Shown here: piece by piece, positions 49,198-59,106 of the stretch
Numbering within the stretch: position 1 is the first letter of the stretch
Layout of the letters: the number at the start of each line of letters is the position of its first letter
Assembly: GCA_910586225.1 (NCBI GenBank)
Contig: CAJUIL010000001.1
Location: 186,001 to 250,000 of the forward strand
Origin: an uncultured Eubacterium sp.
GTDB taxonomy: Bacteria > Bacillota > Clostridia > Lachnospirales > Lachnospiraceae
Direction of reading: 5' to 3'
DNA: 64,000 bases
Notes under the pieces: model-generated
Databases searched by the model: none
What the model saw: only the letters and a program-made list of their open reading frames with translations
Told to the model about the DNA's origin: nothing
Program-made: the position numbers and the translations under genes

Positions 49198-51547
49198 CTT
49201 CTTCCACCTTCTTTTCTCCTCGTAATGCCTGCGCTCCGATCGTGATCACTTCATTTTTCAGGCTTTCCTCAAATACTACTGGCGTCTGCAGCGACTCCAG
49301 CACTTTCCTAAACTGCTCCAACTCCTGCTCCTTTGGCCATTGCAGCCCCAGAACCACCTGGCAGCCCTCACGGTCCTCTTCTCCTGTCACTAAGACCTTT
49401 TCCGGCTGCGGATCGGTCGTAAACGCCTCGTACGCAGACGCGTTAACCGGAAATCCATCTTCAAAATCCCGCCCTTGTACATCGCTTCCAAGCAGCACCC
49501 GGATAAAAGCCTCCGCCTGCTCCCGGTGCGCTGTATGCGTACTGATCCCGATCGTTCCTGTTGGTATAAACTGCATACCTTCCTGCCCGTTCCAGATCTG
49601 GTATTCCAAGGAACGTCCTTTTTTTCCCAGTTCCCTTTGCAGCGCTGTCATAATCAGAAAATCATGCATAGACGATACATAGCCGACTGTTATCAGCTGG
49701 TTTTCAGGAATCTGCTGTATCGCCCTTCCCATACCAAGCAGTACCTTCTGCGCTTCTCTGATTTCTTTTTCATAATGCCTTTGGATAAAATCCGTATACT
49801 CCCGGTGCGCTTCCAGCTCTTGGGCGTCCAGATTTTTCTGATCTGCTTCGTAAATGCGCTTTGCCTGCTCCAAAAAATCACGCAGCGCTTCCTGATCTAC
49901 CTTTCCCTGTTCATCCAGCCAGGCATTGGCGCTTGTTAAGTATAGTTTTTCCAGTGTTTCCTCCGCCCAGTAGCTTCCCAGCACTGTTTCCGGCGTCGTG
50001 GAAAGTTTTGAAAGCTCTTCCGCCGTATCTGCAAGCGTGCTTAAGTCCGTAATGCCTTCTAAAATGCTGCCTTCTCCCTCGATCAGCGGAACTTGGTAAC
50101 GAAATGGCAGCACGCACACACCCGCTGCATTTTGAAAGCCGTTTAAAATACCTTCGAAATAATCTCCAGTCTGCGTAAGCTCATCCGCAAGCACACTTAA
50201 ATCCTCCAAAATCCCTTTTTCTTCGTATGCGTGCAGCGGCAGCTCATCCAACAGGATCAGATCCGGCCCTTCTCCCGCCAATAGCCGCGTGTTCAGATTT
50301 TTCACCGCATCCGTCTTTGTCATGCCGTCCTCTCCGCTCAGCCCTGTCTCAAACTGTACAAACACCTCTGGGTACTTTTTACGAAATGTGCTGATTGCCT
50401 GACGAATCGTTTCGTTGTCATATAGACCGTAGATCACAAGCTGCTCTTCCGGTACTGCCGGCGCTTCTTTGTCGTATGTATAAGCATAAAGCTCCCCATC
50501 CTGAAACAACACAAAAAAAGAACCGTCCTCATTTTGCAAAATATCCTCTGGCCGCTTGGATGGGTCGCCCAGGCTTGCGAGCGCCGCATCCACCAGCTCT
50601 TCCATCACGCTGCCGTCCTTGATATGCCCCACAAGCCCGTTGCAGCCAGCCAGGTACAGCATCCTGCCGTCTGTCCCATCCTTCCCCATACACAGCGCAA
50701 GTCCGGAGGTTTTGTCCGTCTGGCCTGCAAGGTAAGCATTCAGCACCTCGTCGTCTGCTTCCAGCTCTTTGCTTTTCAGATCATAAAAATAAACCTGATT
50801 ATCCACAGCAGCAACTATTAATTCCTCATTTGCACAAATACCCTCAGCGGCGCCTTCCACTGTAAAGATCTGCCTGCACGACTCCTTCTGCGGAAAAATC
50901 TCATACACCTGACCTACCGTAGAAAGCGCAAACAGCCTTCCATCGGGAGTAAATACCGATTCACACAAATATTCTGCTTTTTCCTGCGTGTTCAGCGTAA
51001 ATATCCGCATTGTCTGTTCCGGCTCCCGCAGGGAAAACGAAATGTATTTGCCATAAGTAACCCCGCTCGCATCCGTTTCTAAAGAATTGCAGGCAAGAAA
51101 TACCTTCCCATCCACAGATATCGCAGCGCTGGAAAGCTCTATGATGCTTTCCTCCATCCACAGCTTTTCCAGCCCTGCAGCTGGTTTCGTCTCCCAGCTC
51201 TTTCCGTCATCCATGGATATGTTTACCTGAAATTTGCTCAGGTCCAAAAGAACCAAGCTTTTATCCGAAAGCCGCTGCATACAGCAGGGGCCGGAAAAAT
51301 CTTGCGGCGTTTGGATCTGCGTCTCAACATATCTGCCCTTTGCTGCCAAAGCGTCCTGGTCATTTTGATCCGCGCCCTTCCCCTCTGATTGTCCTGCAGC
51401 GTCCTTTGACGATGCCGATATTCCACCCGCATCCGGCTTAGCTGTACCTCCTTCTGGTTTCGTGCATCCTGCAGTCTCTGTCAGAAGCGTCAAGATCAGC
51501 GCAGACAAAGCAACCGGATAGTTTCTTCTTTTCCACTTCGAATCCAT
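49151..51547 (-). CDS. Large lipoprotein: beta-propeller-like domain fused to a solute-binding domain
   Basis: A 798-residue lipoprotein. Signal peptide and Cys28 (ETAGC), a Gly/Ser/Asp-rich linker, then residues ~70-375 with repeated sheet-like units (SMDDGKSWE, an Asp-box; SVDGKVFLAC; TPDGRLFALSTVGQVYEI; DGRMLYLAGCNG; EDGSFFVLFQDGELYAYTY) that fit a beta-propeller. From ~380 a family-1 extracellular binding protein begins (LVIYGLYDNETIRQAISTF) and includes LLAGEGPDLILLDELPLHAY. Binding proteins are normally 400-450 residues, so this is twice the usual size. The propeller may bind a glycan or signal to the divergent two-component system. First gene of the permease-adaptor operon. Confidence 0.82.
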   Translation of the reverse strand: MDSKWKRRNYPVALSALILTLLTETAGCTKPEGGTAKPDAGGISASSKDAAGQSEGKGADQNDQDALAAKGRYVETQIQTPQDFSGPCCMQRLSDKSLVLLDLSKFQVNISMDDGKSWETKPAAGLEKLWMEESIIELSSAAISVDGKVFLACNSLETDASGVTYGKYISFSLREPEQTMRIFTLNTQEKAEYLCESVFTPDGRLFALSTVGQVYEIFPQKESCRQIFTVEGAAEGICANEELIVAAVDNQVYFYDLKSKELEADDEVLNAYLAGQTDKTSGLALCMGKDGTDGRMLYLAGCNGLVGHIKDGSVMEELVDAALASLGDPSKRPEDILQNEDGSFFVLFQDGELYAYTYDKEAPAVPEEQLVIYGLYDNETIRQAISTFRKKYPEVFVQFETGLSGEDGMTKTDAVKNLNTRLLAGEGPDLILLDELPLHAYEEKGILEDLSVLADELTQTGDYFEGILNGFQNAAGVCVLPFRYQVPLIEGEGSILEGITDLSTLADTAEELSKLSTTPETVLGSYWAEETLEKLYLTSANAWLDEQGKVDQEALRDFLEQAKRIYEADQKNLDAQELEAHREYTDFIQRHYEKEIREAQKVLLGMGRAIQQIPENQLITVGYVSSMHDFLIMTALQRELGKKGRSLEYQIWNGQEGMQFIPTGTIGISTHTAHREQAEAFIRVLLGSDVQGRDFEDGFPVNASAYEAFTTDPQPEKVLVTGEEDREGCQVVLGLQWPKEQELEQFRKVLESLQTPVVFEESLKNEVITIGAQALRGEKKVEEGAREIAQKISLYLNE

Positions 51548-51702
51548 AATATACTCCTTTCCTTACGATTGATGTACATAGATGCACGATAACACACGAA
51601 GCTCTAACCATTCTCTAAAAACATAAAAATGAAAACAGATGCCATTTTGTTTTCTCCTCCTGCTACAATAACCGTATCAAATCACAAAGACAGGAGGTAC
51701 CC

Positions 51703-52377
51703 ATGCGGATCTTACTCATTGAAGACAACCAAAACCTATGCGATTCCCTTTCCTTCCAATTAAAAAAAGCAGGCTATCTCACGGATACCTGTACTGACGG
51801 CGCAGACGCGTTCTACTATACGGAGCAGAACATCTACGACATGATTTTATTAGACCGGCTGCTGCCGCATATCGATGGACAGACGATCTTAAAGAAGCTG
51901 CGCAGCCTTGGCAATACCACACCGGTTATTTTTCTGACGGCGCTTGGGGAATTAAGCCATAAAATCGATGGTCTGGAGGCGGGAGCGGATGATTATCTTG
52001 TCAAACCCTTCTCCTTTGAGGAGCTTACGGCAAGGATCCGCTCCATCAGCCGCCGCCCCCGGCAATGGAAAAAGGAGGATATGTTTTCCTTTGGCGATAT
52101 TACCTATTCCGCCGCCCAGCATTTGCTGACAGGGCCAGACGGACACTATACGCTGTCCAAAAAGGAAGGCGCCCTTTTGCGTATTTTTTTGCAAAATCCT
52201 GCGCAGACGCTTCCGCGCCTGACACTTTTAACAAGGGTCTGGGGCCCTGACGCGGAAATAGAGGACGGCAATCTGGACAACTATATGTATTTTATCAGGC
52301 GCCGGCTAAAAAGCGTGGGCTCTGGCATTGTTATCAAAACAGTACGCGGCGTCGGCTACAAGCTGGAGGATATATAA
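51703..52377 (+). CDS. OmpR/PhoB-family response regulator
   Basis: A 224-residue two-domain regulator. The receiver has acidic residues IEDNQ, phospho-acceptor Asp51 (LLDRLLP), Thr79 and Lys101 (VKPFS). The C-terminal winged helix ends with RRRLKSVGSGIVIKTVRGVGY, the usual DNA-binding signature. Start ATG with CAGGAGG site. Its TAA overlaps the kinase ATG. It is divergent from the propeller-lipoprotein operon across 155 bases, which it probably controls. Confidence 0.95.
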   Translation: MRILLIEDNQNLCDSLSFQLKKAGYLTDTCTDGADAFYYTEQNIYDMILLDRLLPHIDGQTILKKLRSLGNTTPVIFLTALGELSHKIDGLEAGADDYLVKPFSFEELTARIRSISRRPRQWKKEDMFSFGDITYSAAQHLLTGPDGHYTLSKKEGALLRIFLQNPAQTLPRLTLLTRVWGPDAEIEDGNLDNYMYFIRRRLKSVGSGIVIKTVRGVGYKLEDI

Positions 52378-53633
52378 TGTACAAGCAGGTCCACAGACGG
52401 TTGACCTTTGTATTTACCGCGATCCCGGCATTGATCCTTGTTCTGATGTCGGTAAGCTGCCTGTATGTATCAGAACAAGCGCTGTATGAAAACAGCTTTT
52501 TATCTTTTACGCAGGAAATGCACACGCTTGCGGCCAATCTGGAGCAGCGGACGAGCATTTCACATGAATTACTGGCAAGGATCAGCAGAAACGGCAGATA
52601 TGACATTGCCTTGTACGACGACGGCGTTCCGCTTTCTTATACTAAGACGATATTATCTCCCAAAAGCCGGGCGCTTGCAGAAGAAGCGCTTGCGATTTAT
52701 GCTCCGCCTGCATCGCGGCCGGCTGCCTTTGCAGCCGGACAAAACGGCAATTATTACGTTTGCTGCATAAAGACGCAGCATCCGCAGAGCTTGACAGCTG
52801 TGATCCTTCAATCCACCGAGACTTTCACAGAGCAGATCTACCGGACCCGCCTGCGCTATCTGCTCGTAAACGCTGTCGGCGTCCTGCTTTTACTTTTATT
52901 TGCATGGCACTACACGAAACGGCTGTTAAATCCGATACAAGAAGCTCAAAAAGCCCAGACAGCGTTCATCGCTTCTGCTTCCCATGAGCTTCGCACGCCG
53001 CTTAGCGTCATCCTATCGTCGATCTGCGCGGCAAAATGCGCGCCGCCCGAAGAGCAAGAACGCTTTCTGCAGGCAGCCGCAGCTGAAGGCCACCGGATGT
53101 CCCGTCTTGTCACTGACCTTTTGACACTCTCTCGCGCAGACAGCCATACCTGGGCATTTCGTATGGAGCTGACAGAGCTGGATACGCTGCTGTTAAACGC
53201 CTGTGAAACCTTTGAACCGCTGGCAGGCGAAAAACGGTTCCGCCTTTTCGCAGAGCTTGCAAAGGATCAGTTTCCGCCCTGCTGCTGTGATCAAGAACGC
53301 ATCTTTCAGGTCATCGGCATTCTTATTTCCAACGCCGTCAGCTACGGCAGCTATGGCGGCTTTCTCAAACTACGGCTGGATCTGCAAAGCGGAATGTTTA
53401 TCCTGCAGGCTGTCGATAACGGCTGCGGCATTTCCGATGAAGCAAAGGCGCATATCTTTGATCGTTTTTACCGTACGGATACGTCCCGCTGCGAAAAGGA
53501 TCATCTGGGGCTTGGGCTGTGCATCGCACAGGAAATTGTAAAAGCGCACCATGGCAGCATTCAAGTATCCGATACACCGGGCGGCGGCGCTACCTTTACC
53601 ATCCGTCTGCCGCAGCATTTACCTATACGATAA
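52377..53633 (+). CDS. Sensor histidine kinase
   Basis: A 418-residue membrane kinase. Helices at ~9-31 and ~160-178 enclose a ~125-residue outside sensor domain. The H-box AFIASASHELRTPLS carries His203, and the N, G1 and G2 boxes follow (ISNAVSYGSYGG, DNGCGISDEAKAHIFDRFY, HLGLGLCIAQEIV). A classical HAMP is short or missing between helix 2 and the H-box. It should phosphorylate the regulator encoded just before it. The signal is unknown; the neighbouring lipoprotein or its ligand is a candidate. Confidence 0.94.
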   Translation: MYKQVHRRLTFVFTAIPALILVLMSVSCLYVSEQALYENSFLSFTQEMHTLAANLEQRTSISHELLARISRNGRYDIALYDDGVPLSYTKTILSPKSRALAEEALAIYAPPASRPAAFAAGQNGNYYVCCIKTQHPQSLTAVILQSTETFTEQIYRTRLRYLLVNAVGVLLLLLFAWHYTKRLLNPIQEAQKAQTAFIASASHELRTPLSVILSSICAAKCAPPEEQERFLQAAAAEGHRMSRLVTDLLTLSRADSHTWAFRMELTELDTLLLNACETFEPLAGEKRFRLFAELAKDQFPPCCCDQERIFQVIGILISNAVSYGSYGGFLKLRLDLQSGMFILQAVDNGCGISDEAKAHIFDRFYRTDTSRCEKDHLGLGLCIAQEIVKAHHGSIQVSDTPGGGATFTIRLPQHLPIR

Positions 53634-53636
53634 ATA

Positions 53637-53672
53637 TGCCGGCATTGCGTGAACGTTCACACAATGCCGGCA
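53637..53672. terminator. Hairpin between convergent kinase and chemoreceptor genes
   Basis: TGCCGGCATTGCGTGAACG pairs with its complement CGTTCACACAATGCCGGCA almost perfectly. T runs are weak, but position and stability fit a shared terminator. Confidence 0.75.
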
Positions 53673-53686
53673 CTGTTTCTACATAA

Positions 53687-55714
53687 TCAGTTGTTTTTTA
53701 AAGAAAACCGTCCAATCAGCCCTTTTAAATTTTGCGCCTGCTCTGCCAGCTCTTCACTCGCCGAAGCGCTGTCCTGCGCAGTCACGGAGTTTGTAGAAAC
53801 CACTTCTGACATCTGCTCAAAGCCTGCATTGATCTGCTCGATCGCAGCCGCCTGCTCTTTTGCCGCATCTGCAATTTCCGAAATGATATTTGTGATCTCT
53901 CCGGTATTGCTCACAACCTGCGACAGCGATTCCGCTGTTTCATTGACAATGCTCGTGCCGTTTTCAACGGTTTCGATCGACTTGGTGATCAATTTCGCGG
54001 TATTCTGCGCCGCCTTCGCACTCTCTTCCGCAAGGCTTCGTACCTCCTCCGCCACAACGGAAAAGCCTCTGCCGGCTTCCCCGGCGCGTGCCGCCTCAAT
54101 CGCAGCGTTTAAGGACAACAGGTTGGTCTGCTCGGCAATATTCTCGATGTTTTTAATGATATCGCTGATCTTAGCGGAGCCTACCTTGATATCTGCCATG
54201 GCCTGGATCATAGACTGCATCTGACGATTGCAGACCTCCACATTTTCCTTTGCTTCTTTTGAGCGTTCGTTTGCCTTAACCGCATTTTCGGCCGTCAGCT
54301 TCACCTGATCGGAAACGCTTGTAATGCTTGCCGTCAGCTCCTCTAATACACTTGCCTGGTCTGTCGTCCGGTCTGCCAGGTTTTTCGCTCCCTGTGAGGT
54401 GCCTTCCGAATGGTCTGCCACAATATCCGCGGCGCTGTTCATATGCAGCATCGTCTCATTGAGCGAACAGATAATCGTATCAATCGATTCCTTTAAGCTG
54501 ACAAAATCACCCGCAAAATCGGCTTCCGTCTGTATATCCAGATTTCCCGCGGAAAGCTGCGAAAGCACTCTTGTAATGTCCGAAATATACAGGTTCAGGC
54601 TCCGTACCGTATCGTTCAAGTTGCTGGAAAGTATCGCAAGCTCGTCCCCAGTCTTTAAAACCTCAACCGGTGTCTGCAGATCCCCCTCTGCAAGGCGTAC
54701 CAAACGCTTCGTCACTAGATCCACCGGATGGATGATATCCTTGATCAGACGTTTCATCCATCTAATATTAAAGGCCAGCAGCAAAATGCCGATGATCGTG
54801 TTGACAAGTACGGAAATAACCACGCTGAACGTAAACTCGCTGTTCGGCGCTGTCATGATCAGACGCCATTCCTCATGTCCCTTTACTGGACAATATGCCG
54901 CAAACATACTTTTTCCGTTCTGGCGGTACGTAAGCGTCCCTTTTTCTTTACTGGCAAGTATCTTTTGAATGGCCTTTGCCTGCGACTTATACTTACGGTC
55001 TGTTTTCTGCAGCTCGATTGCGTTTGTTTCATCCGCGATCTTCTGCTCGTCCTTATGGAAAATAACCGTTCCATCTTTATTTACGATATAAGCATGGCCC
55101 GTTTTTCCAAATGTGATTTCCCCGATCTTGTCGTTTACCGACCCGACCAAGTCAACGATAAACACCGTCCCGACAATCTGGCTGTTGTTATAAACAGGAG
55201 CGCCTGAAATAATAATAATATCGCCGTTAATACGGTTGATGATCGGCTCGCCTACAAATACATTCCCCTTAGATGTCGCCTGAAAATGAAGCTGATCATT
55301 AAAATCAAAGTCCCCATAATTGGAATAACCCTGGCCATCCAGCTGCACAAAGCCTACCTCATCGTATGCGTTCTGCTCCCGGACGCCTTGCATTGCCTTC
55401 AGCTTTTCTTCCTTCGTTGCTGAGGGATCGCGGATCGTTTCCAAAGCGGCCACATTCATCGCGTTTACTTCCAGAGTATGTAATGTCCGCTCTACCGCAG
55501 AAGAGGTTGAATTCAATGCCACATCTGCCATATCATGCAGCGTACTGATATTGCTGAAATACATAAAAGCTCCCGATACAACGATCAATGCGATTACCAG
55601 CATCAGGAATAAACGCGTGACCTGTGAAATCAGACGTTTTTGTAAAGTCTGGTCAGAACCACGTTTTTCTCCGGTTCCTTTTTTTTTCACATTTGGTTTT
55701 TTCAATTTGTTCAT
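53687..55714 (-). CDS. Methyl-accepting chemotaxis protein with dCache sensor
   Basis: A 675-residue receptor. A basic cytoplasmic tail precedes helix 1 (LFLMLVIALIVVSGAFMYF). The outside part, ~240 residues, has the double-Cache pattern (YDEVGFVQLDGQGYSNYGDF, IISGAPVYNN, GHAYIVNKDGTVIFHKDE), which usually binds amino acids, purines or carboxylates. Helix 2 (VVISVLVNTIIGILLLAF), a HAMP domain, and the signalling domain with hairpin NLLSLNAAIEAARAGEAGRG follow. The start is ATG with GGAGG 6 bases upstream; a TTG two codons earlier is not needed. The ligand is unknown. Confidence 0.93.
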   Translation of the reverse strand: MNKLKKPNVKKKGTGEKRGSDQTLQKRLISQVTRLFLMLVIALIVVSGAFMYFSNISTLHDMADVALNSTSSAVERTLHTLEVNAMNVAALETIRDPSATKEEKLKAMQGVREQNAYDEVGFVQLDGQGYSNYGDFDFNDQLHFQATSKGNVFVGEPIINRINGDIIIISGAPVYNNSQIVGTVFIVDLVGSVNDKIGEITFGKTGHAYIVNKDGTVIFHKDEQKIADETNAIELQKTDRKYKSQAKAIQKILASKEKGTLTYRQNGKSMFAAYCPVKGHEEWRLIMTAPNSEFTFSVVISVLVNTIIGILLLAFNIRWMKRLIKDIIHPVDLVTKRLVRLAEGDLQTPVEVLKTGDELAILSSNLNDTVRSLNLYISDITRVLSQLSAGNLDIQTEADFAGDFVSLKESIDTIICSLNETMLHMNSAADIVADHSEGTSQGAKNLADRTTDQASVLEELTASITSVSDQVKLTAENAVKANERSKEAKENVEVCNRQMQSMIQAMADIKVGSAKISDIIKNIENIAEQTNLLSLNAAIEAARAGEAGRGFSVVAEEVRSLAEESAKAAQNTAKLITKSIETVENGTSIVNETAESLSQVVSNTGEITNIISEIADAAKEQAAAIEQINAGFEQMSEVVSTNSVTAQDSASASEELAEQAQNLKGLIGRFSLKNN

Positions 55715-55816
55715 CTTCAACCTCCCGTATTCATAATCATAAAATCAGAATATCATTTCGAGGGGCTGCTGTCAAGACACGCAAAAGCTCCTCTCTTCCC
55801 CTTCCTTTTATTCCCA

Positions 55817-55845
55817 TTGTATTTTGCTGACAACTTCTGTATAAT
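55817..55845 (+). promoter_or_regulatory. Predicted promoter of the leucine-rich-repeat protein gene
   Basis: -35 TTGTAT, 17-base spacer and perfect -10 TATAAT, with the start codon about 74 bases downstream. Confidence 0.65.
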
Positions 55846-55918
55846 TGAACTATCACCTGCAGACCAGCACTGCAGGACAATACCTATAAATACAAGCATA
55901 TACAGGAGTGTGAGATTT

Positions 55919-57304
55919 ATGAAATTTAAATTTGTAGCAATACTGCTGGCTCTTTGTACTGCAGCAGGCTCAGCCGCCCTTCCTGCCTACGCGGCGTCTG
56001 ATAAGACAGCACCGCTTGAAAACAGCGTATCGGCAGGCGAGCATACATGGGAAGATTACAAGTACAAAGTACTAGACGACGGCAATGTAGAAATCACCGG
56101 CTATACTGGCCAAGAAGCCAAGGTATCCATCCCGGAAAGCATTGACTCTCATACTGTAACGAGCATCGGCCCTAGCACCTTCCAAAAATGCACCAGTCTA
56201 AAGGAAGTCACGGTCCCAGAAGGCGTCACGGTCATCGGAGACTACGCGTTCGCTTACTGCAGCGGCTTAACGCGCGTAACGCTTCCAGACAGCTTAAAAA
56301 CACTAAAAGAAGCGGCCTTCGGTGAATGCAGCAGCTTAGAAAGCATCACGATCCCAGAAGGCGTGACCGCTATCCCAGAATACGCGTTTTATGGCTGCAC
56401 CCGCTTAGCAGAGCTTACGCTGCCGCAAAGCCTTACCTACCTTGGGGAAAATTCTTTTTCTGGCTGCGAAAGCCTTACGCAGGTTGTACTTCCAGACAGC
56501 GTAAAAAATATCGACTGGTCTGCCTTCGCAGGCTGTATCAGCTTAAAAAAAGTGACCTTCCCGAAAAATCTGGAAATTGTCAGCGACAATGCCTTTCAAG
56601 GCTGTAAATCGCTGGAAAGCGTCTCTCTCACAGAAGGGCTGCGCCAGATCGGACAGGGAGCCTTCGCAGGCTGCGAATCCTTAAAAAGCCTGGTACTTCC
56701 GGTAAGCACCAAAGAGATCGCCAAAAACGCCTTTTCAGGATGCAGCTCACTTGCAGCAGTCGATTACGCGGGCACGAAAGAAAACCGCAAAAGCATCCAG
56801 ATCATCGGCGAAGGGAATACCCCGCTGCTTGCGTCTACGATCCGCTACGGAAACGGAACCTTGGAAACATTCGCTCCGAAAAAGGGCGCGCGCTTTACCT
56901 CTGAAGGCTGCACCTACCAGGTAAAAACCGACGTACATACCGTTGCCTTTGTAAAAACAGCAAGCAAGGCAGCCAAGCTGGTCGTTCCTTCCTACGTAAC
57001 AGTCGACGGCATCTGCTATGACGTAGCCTCCGTAACAAAGGACGCCTTTCGCAACAACCGCAGCATGACAAAGATAACGGTAAAAGGCGGCATTACCTCC
57101 ATCGGTAAAAACGCGTTTCGCGGCTGCTCAAAGCTGAACAAGATCGTCCTGTACACCGACTGCTTAGAATCCGTCGGCGCAAACGCATTTCAGGGCATTC
57201 GCTCTAACGCAGTTATTAAAGTTCCTTCCACAAAGACCGCAGAATATAAAAAATTAATGAAGAATAAAGGGTTAAGCAGCAAAGCAAAAATTGCTGTCAT
57301 CTAA
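55919..57304 (+). CDS. Secreted leucine-rich-repeat (BspA-type, LRR_5) protein
   Basis: A 461-residue exported protein. The signal peptide ends near residue 27 (LPAYAAS). About nine BspA-type repeats of ~23 residues follow at ~75-270 (ITIPEGVTAIPEYAFYGCTR is one), then a linking domain and two more repeats near the C-terminus (ITSIGKNAFRGCSKL). Such surfaces bind host proteins, other bacteria or glycans. There is no LPxTG motif, membrane anchor or dockerin, so it may be released or held by other means. Start ATG with AGGAG 10 bases upstream, one gene with its own promoter and terminator. Confidence 0.9.
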   Translation: MKFKFVAILLALCTAAGSAALPAYAASDKTAPLENSVSAGEHTWEDYKYKVLDDGNVEITGYTGQEAKVSIPESIDSHTVTSIGPSTFQKCTSLKEVTVPEGVTVIGDYAFAYCSGLTRVTLPDSLKTLKEAAFGECSSLESITIPEGVTAIPEYAFYGCTRLAELTLPQSLTYLGENSFSGCESLTQVVLPDSVKNIDWSAFAGCISLKKVTFPKNLEIVSDNAFQGCKSLESVSLTEGLRQIGQGAFAGCESLKSLVLPVSTKEIAKNAFSGCSSLAAVDYAGTKENRKSIQIIGEGNTPLLASTIRYGNGTLETFAPKKGARFTSEGCTYQVKTDVHTVAFVKTASKAAKLVVPSYVTVDGICYDVASVTKDAFRNNRSMTKITVKGGITSIGKNAFRGCSKLNKIVLYTDCLESVGANAFQGIRSNAVIKVPSTKTAEYKKLMKNKGLSSKAKIAVI

Positions 57305-57316
57305 GAGTGGTTATGA

Positions 57317-57358
57317 GGGCTGCTGTTTCCTCCGCAAGTGCGGACAGCAGTCCCTTTT
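57317..57358 (+). terminator. Terminator after the leucine-rich-repeat gene
   Basis: A long hairpin, GGGCTGCTGT...CCGC with loop AAGT and GCGGACAGCAGTCCC, then TTTT. Confidence 0.75.
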
Positions 57359-57389
57359 GCAGGCTGCACAGCCTTGTTTCCACAGCCGT

Positions 57390-59012
57390 TTACCCCTCTA
57401 AAACCTCGACTTTGCATTTATGCTTTTTTTGCTTTTTATCATAGGCAATGCCAACAGCCAGGATTCTGCCGCCGAACACAACTGTTTCTGCCGCCTTCCC
57501 ATAAAAACGAAGCGCGTATTTCCGTTCCCGGATCTGGCGTATGGCCTGCTCTGGAGTCCCATCCACCTTTAATTCCAAAATCATACCATCTGTGCAGCTA
57601 TCCGCTTTCGGATAAAAAATAAAGTCGGCATAACCGGTTCCCGCCTTGGCCTCCCTTTGTACATCATATCGATCTCTGGCTGACAGATAGGCCAGATTCA
57701 CAACCGCCGCTAATTCTGTCTCATGGTTATAATAGAACAAAGGCGATTCTGTATCATGCACCAGCTCTAAAATCTCCGCCATCACTGCCGTATCTCCTGC
57801 CAGAGTCGCCTGCAGCATCCGCTCTGATTCCTGTGCCAGACGGTAAACATATCCCAGTGATGCTTCGTTTTGTATCACTTGGAAAAACCGTTCCATCAGC
57901 TCCTTATTCGGTATCAAGACCATTCCATTTTCAAAGCTTAAAAAGCCATATACAACCATTGCAGAAAAAATCTCATCCTTTGTTTTCAGCCGCATAGAAG
58001 CCGCAGCATATTCTCTTACTTTTACCGGCACCGGAATGCCTGCCGCCATAAGCGCAAGACTGTCTCTAACCGCGTCTACGTTTTGCCTGATATAATAAAA
58101 GATTTCATCATACGGCCCGCTGCTTGTCCAATAATTCCCAAGATTGTTATTCGAAAGCGCCACAACGACAGAACGCGGATTATACAGCCTTCCGCCTGCC
58201 TTTGTATCATATCCGTCATACCAGTCACGAAGCCCCTGCCTTGTGACCCTGCGCTCCTTTGTGACTTTTTGCGTATACCGCTCGTATAAAGCATCCACTT
58301 CCTGCTCCGTAAATCCAAAATAGGAGGAAAACCTTTCCTCTGAAGCCATCGTATATTCCACAAACATATTCAGCTCCGACCCGCTGGAATATTTTGCGAT
58401 CGGCAGGATGCCTGTCATATATACAAAACGCACATAGGGACGGTCTTTTAACAGACTTCTAAGAAATGAAAGAAAAGCCATTTTTTCTTCCCTGCGAACA
58501 TACGGCTGATGGAACAAAAAATCCCACTCATCCAGCACAAATAAAAAACGTGCCGAGCTATCCTGCGCATAAAGCTCCAAAAACGCGTCTACAGCCGAAT
58601 CCTCCCGTTCCAGCCCCGCTTGCGGATAAGCCCTTTGCAGATCGCTGACCAGCCGCTTTTCCAGCCTTGTAAGATACTGCTCGTACGTCGTACATTGTCC
58701 GGAAACATCTGCAAACGAGAGCTGTATTACGTGATAGCGGTTTCTATATGCTTGATATGCGCCGCTTTTTGCAATCTTTAAGCTTTTGAAAATATCATCT
58801 GCGTCACGAGCCGAGCCAAAAAACGCCGCTATCATATTTGCCGCTATCGTTTTTCCAAAACGGCGCGGACGTGTAATGCAAATATAATGTGAGCCTTCCT
58901 CCACAAGTGGGATCAGCTCGCCTAGCATGGCGGTTTTGTCAACAAAATATGACTTTTTTGTTTCGCTTTTATACAAGGTATATGCGGCTTCACTGTCTAG
59001 ATAAACACCCAT
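57390..59012 (-). CDS. AAA-ATPase with C-terminal PD-(D/E)XK nuclease-like domain
   Basis: A 540-residue protein of the AAA-ATPase-like plus PDDEXK_9 type, found in many copies in gut Clostridia and Bacteroidetes. Walker A is ITRPRRFGKT near residue 46; Walker B RFLFVLDEWDFLF. The C-terminus has GYADFIFYP and MILELKVDG, the D...ELK core of PD-(D/E)XK nucleases, followed by the usual end IRQIRERKYA. The biological role of the family is unknown; a mobile or defence origin is often guessed. Nothing beside it suggests a partner. Confidence 0.85.
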   Translation of the reverse strand: MGVYLDSEAAYTLYKSETKKSYFVDKTAMLGELIPLVEEGSHYICITRPRRFGKTIAANMIAAFFGSARDADDIFKSLKIAKSGAYQAYRNRYHVIQLSFADVSGQCTTYEQYLTRLEKRLVSDLQRAYPQAGLEREDSAVDAFLELYAQDSSARFLFVLDEWDFLFHQPYVRREEKMAFLSFLRSLLKDRPYVRFVYMTGILPIAKYSSGSELNMFVEYTMASEERFSSYFGFTEQEVDALYERYTQKVTKERRVTRQGLRDWYDGYDTKAGGRLYNPRSVVVALSNNNLGNYWTSSGPYDEIFYYIRQNVDAVRDSLALMAAGIPVPVKVREYAAASMRLKTKDEIFSAMVVYGFLSFENGMVLIPNKELMERFFQVIQNEASLGYVYRLAQESERMLQATLAGDTAVMAEILELVHDTESPLFYYNHETELAAVVNLAYLSARDRYDVQREAKAGTGYADFIFYPKADSCTDGMILELKVDGTPEQAIRQIRERKYALRFYGKAAETVVFGGRILAVGIAYDKKQKKHKCKVEVLEG

Positions 59013-59106
59013 ACGCTTGTCGGCTCCTTCCCTATTTGTCCAGCTTTCCAGCTGAATTTTCTGTATTTATCATAGCACAGCGCAAGCCAGATTTCCACCG
59101 GAAAAT

